Part shown: one piece after another, positions 63,110 to 64,000 of the stretch | Layout of the letters: each line of letters opens with the position of its first letter | Position numbering within the stretch: position 1 is the first letter of the stretch | Source: Candidatus Magnetominusculus xianensis | GTDB lineage: Bacteria > Nitrospirota > Thermodesulfovibrionia > Thermodesulfovibrionales > Magnetobacteriaceae | Assembly (NCBI GenBank): GCA_001541255.1 | Contig: LNQR01000056.1 | Coordinates: forward strand, 1 to 64,000 | Direction: 5' to 3' | DNA: 64,000 nucleotides | The notes under the pieces: generated by a model | The model's database searches: none | The model's input: only the letters and a program-made list of their open reading frames with translations | Told to the model about the DNA's origin: nothing | Made by a program: the position numbers and the translations under genes

Positions 63110-64000
63110 TTGGGATTTTTTTTTACGAAAAAAGACGACAGCGATAAGGAATCACTCACAGAAAAGCTCGACGAGTGTGCCGGACAGAGACAACTGTTTC
63201 AACAAGCGCTCAAGTCCCTGCTGGTGTTGATTAAGGACTTTTCTTTCGATATTAAAGAACTCGACGCCGACAAGTTCAAAAAACAGATGGACACCCTCAG
63301 TGGAGAGTTCTCGCTAAGCAATAAAATAAGCAGGATAGAAGCCGCATTCGACAGCGGCAAAGATGCGATAATAAATTATATTAATAACAAAAAGAGCTAT
63401 TTTAAGGAACGAGAAAACGAACTCAAAAGTATCATAGACCTCCTGACAAAGGGCCTTTCTGTTATCAACGAAGAAAATATCGAGTTTAATCAAAAAATCT
63501 ATGACAAAAGCATAGCCATAGGCAACATCACGCTCCTTGACGATATAAAGAAAATCAAGGACAGCATCAAAAGCGAAGTAGAGCATATGCAGGTAGTTAT
63601 AAGAGAAAAACAGACCTCCGGCCAGAGACAAATAGAGATTCTGACCAGAGAACTAAATGCCCTCAAGTGCGACCTTGAAAAGGCTCAAACCGCCTCAATG
63701 ACAGATGGATTGACAGGGGCATACAATCGCCTGGCCATGGACAATTACCTGGAGAAACTCGTTGACAAGAGCGTAATATCCAATGCCCCGTTTGCATTAC
63801 TGATGATGGATGTGGATAATTTTAAAAAAATCAACGATTCCTATGGTCATCAAATAGGCGACAGCGTCCTTGTGGCATTGATAAGACAGTGCAAGGAGCT
63901 GATAAGAAAAGAGGACTTTCTGGCCAGATACGGCGGAGAGGAGTTCACATTGATACTGCCTAATGCATCGCTGAAAAACGCCGTGAAAAAGGGAACCGAA
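63110..64000 (+). CDS. diguanylate cyclase with N-terminal coiled coil (3' end outside window)
   Basis: A TTG start at 63110, preceded by CAGGGGG, opens a frame of at least 297 codons. The N-terminal 200 residues form helices and coiled coils with no membrane segment. A GGDEF domain follows: MTDGLTGAYNRLAMD, LLMMDVDNFKKINDSYGHQIGD and the active site RYGGEEF. An RxxD-type site (RKED) lies just before it. It probably makes cyclic di-GMP under control of the coiled-coil region. The C-terminus is cut by the window. Confidence 0.85.
   Translation, partial: MGFFFTKKDDSDKESLTEKLDECAGQRQLFQQALKSLLVLIKDFSFDIKELDADKFKKQMDTLSGEFSLSNKISRIEAAFDSGKDAIINYINNKKSYFKERENELKSIIDLLTKGLSVINEENIEFNQKIYDKSIAIGNITLLDDIKKIKDSIKSEVEHMQVVIREKQTSGQRQIEILTRELNALKCDLEKAQTASMTDGLTGAYNRLAMDNYLEKLVDKSVISNAPFALLMMDVDNFKKINDSYGHQIGDSVLVALIRQCKELIRKEDFLARYGGEEFTLILPNASLKNAVKKGTE

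Noticed and set aside
1..64000. CRISPR arrays, tRNA or rRNA genes, riboswitches
   Set aside because: I read through for regularly spaced repeats, tRNA T-loop sequence and known riboswitch cores and found none; a covariance search (Infernal/tRNAscan) would be the decisive test.

Overview
The window most resembles a chromosomal segment of a Gram-negative bacterium of the Nitrospirota (Thermodesulfovibrionia / Magnetobacterium-like) type. This is inferred from gene content, not from a marker gene. Pointers are several Uma2-family paralogs, a secretin (GspD), a TolC/HlyD/DHA2 efflux operon, a BioW-type biotin gene, HisKA_2 kinases and a cyclic-nucleotide-binding/methyltransferase hybrid. No rRNA, tRNA, CRISPR array, prophage or complete insertion sequence was seen. 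Most of the window is well-kept chromosome; AT-rich patches at about 19.7-20.8, 28-30.4 and 57.4-62.7 kb hold accessory or decaying genes.

Layout. 0.5-7 kb (+): a coiled-coil membrane protein, then PASTA protein, rpe, TPR protein, pgsA-like, PDZ/radical-SAM DUF512 protein and aroE, then a small haem-oxidase-like membrane protein. 7-13.3 kb (-): a signalling operon transcribed Cache kinase, CHASE kinase, receiver/GGDEF, Crp/Fnr regulator; the two kinases are tandem paralogs. 13.4-15.1 kb (-): two Uma2 genes flanking a HicB/HicA pair. 15.2-19.7 kb (+): gatA, gatB, NUDIX, CAP/SCP protein. 19.8-20.7 kb: a DUF3800 gene broken by an in-frame TGA. 21-25 kb (-): tripartite efflux operon. 25-28 kb (-): ChlI-like AAA ATPase, VWA protein, RNase HI. 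28.3-30 kb (+): an apparently decayed restriction-modification locus (HTH gene with two in-frame TAG codons, intact DNA methyltransferase, broken partner ORF) followed by a 137-bp MITE-like element. 30.0-30.4 kb (+): two micro-genes behind a near-consensus promoter. 30.4-39.9 kb (-): CNNM/CorC protein, two M16 peptidases, panC, recQ, a TMTC-like membrane TPR protein and two unknowns. 40.2-44.7 kb (-): bioB, bioW, lipid kinase, GT2, DUF2304 and a GspC-like protein. 45.3-47.7 kb (-): gspD. 47.9-50.9 kb (+): threonine synthase, MoaD/ThiS-like carrier, NIL-domain protein, second threonine synthase. 50.9-52.7 kb (-): a lone AIPR protein. 52.8-56.5 kb (+): two AI-2E-family permeases and a peptide-type binding lipoprotein. 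56.6-61.3 kb (-): Rpn-like nuclease, a graveyard of 2-oxoacid:ferredoxin oxidoreductase, KdpD and methyltransferase fragments, an M15 peptidase and a lipoprotein. 62.1-64 kb (+): third Uma2 gene, a small secreted protein and a GGDEF protein cut by the window edge.

The strongest leads are these. (1) The ThrC-MoaD-NIL-ThrC cluster looks like a carrier-dependent sulfur or amino-acid pathway. (2) All three Uma2 genes share one promoter architecture with the -10 box 5-9 nt before the start codon, suggesting leaderless transcripts. (3) The RM-like locus has an HTH gene that stays coding-like through two amber codons. (4) Two micro-genes, one a zinc-ribbon protein, sit behind a strong promoter. (5) A mosaic of truncated genes lies at 57.5-59.7 kb.
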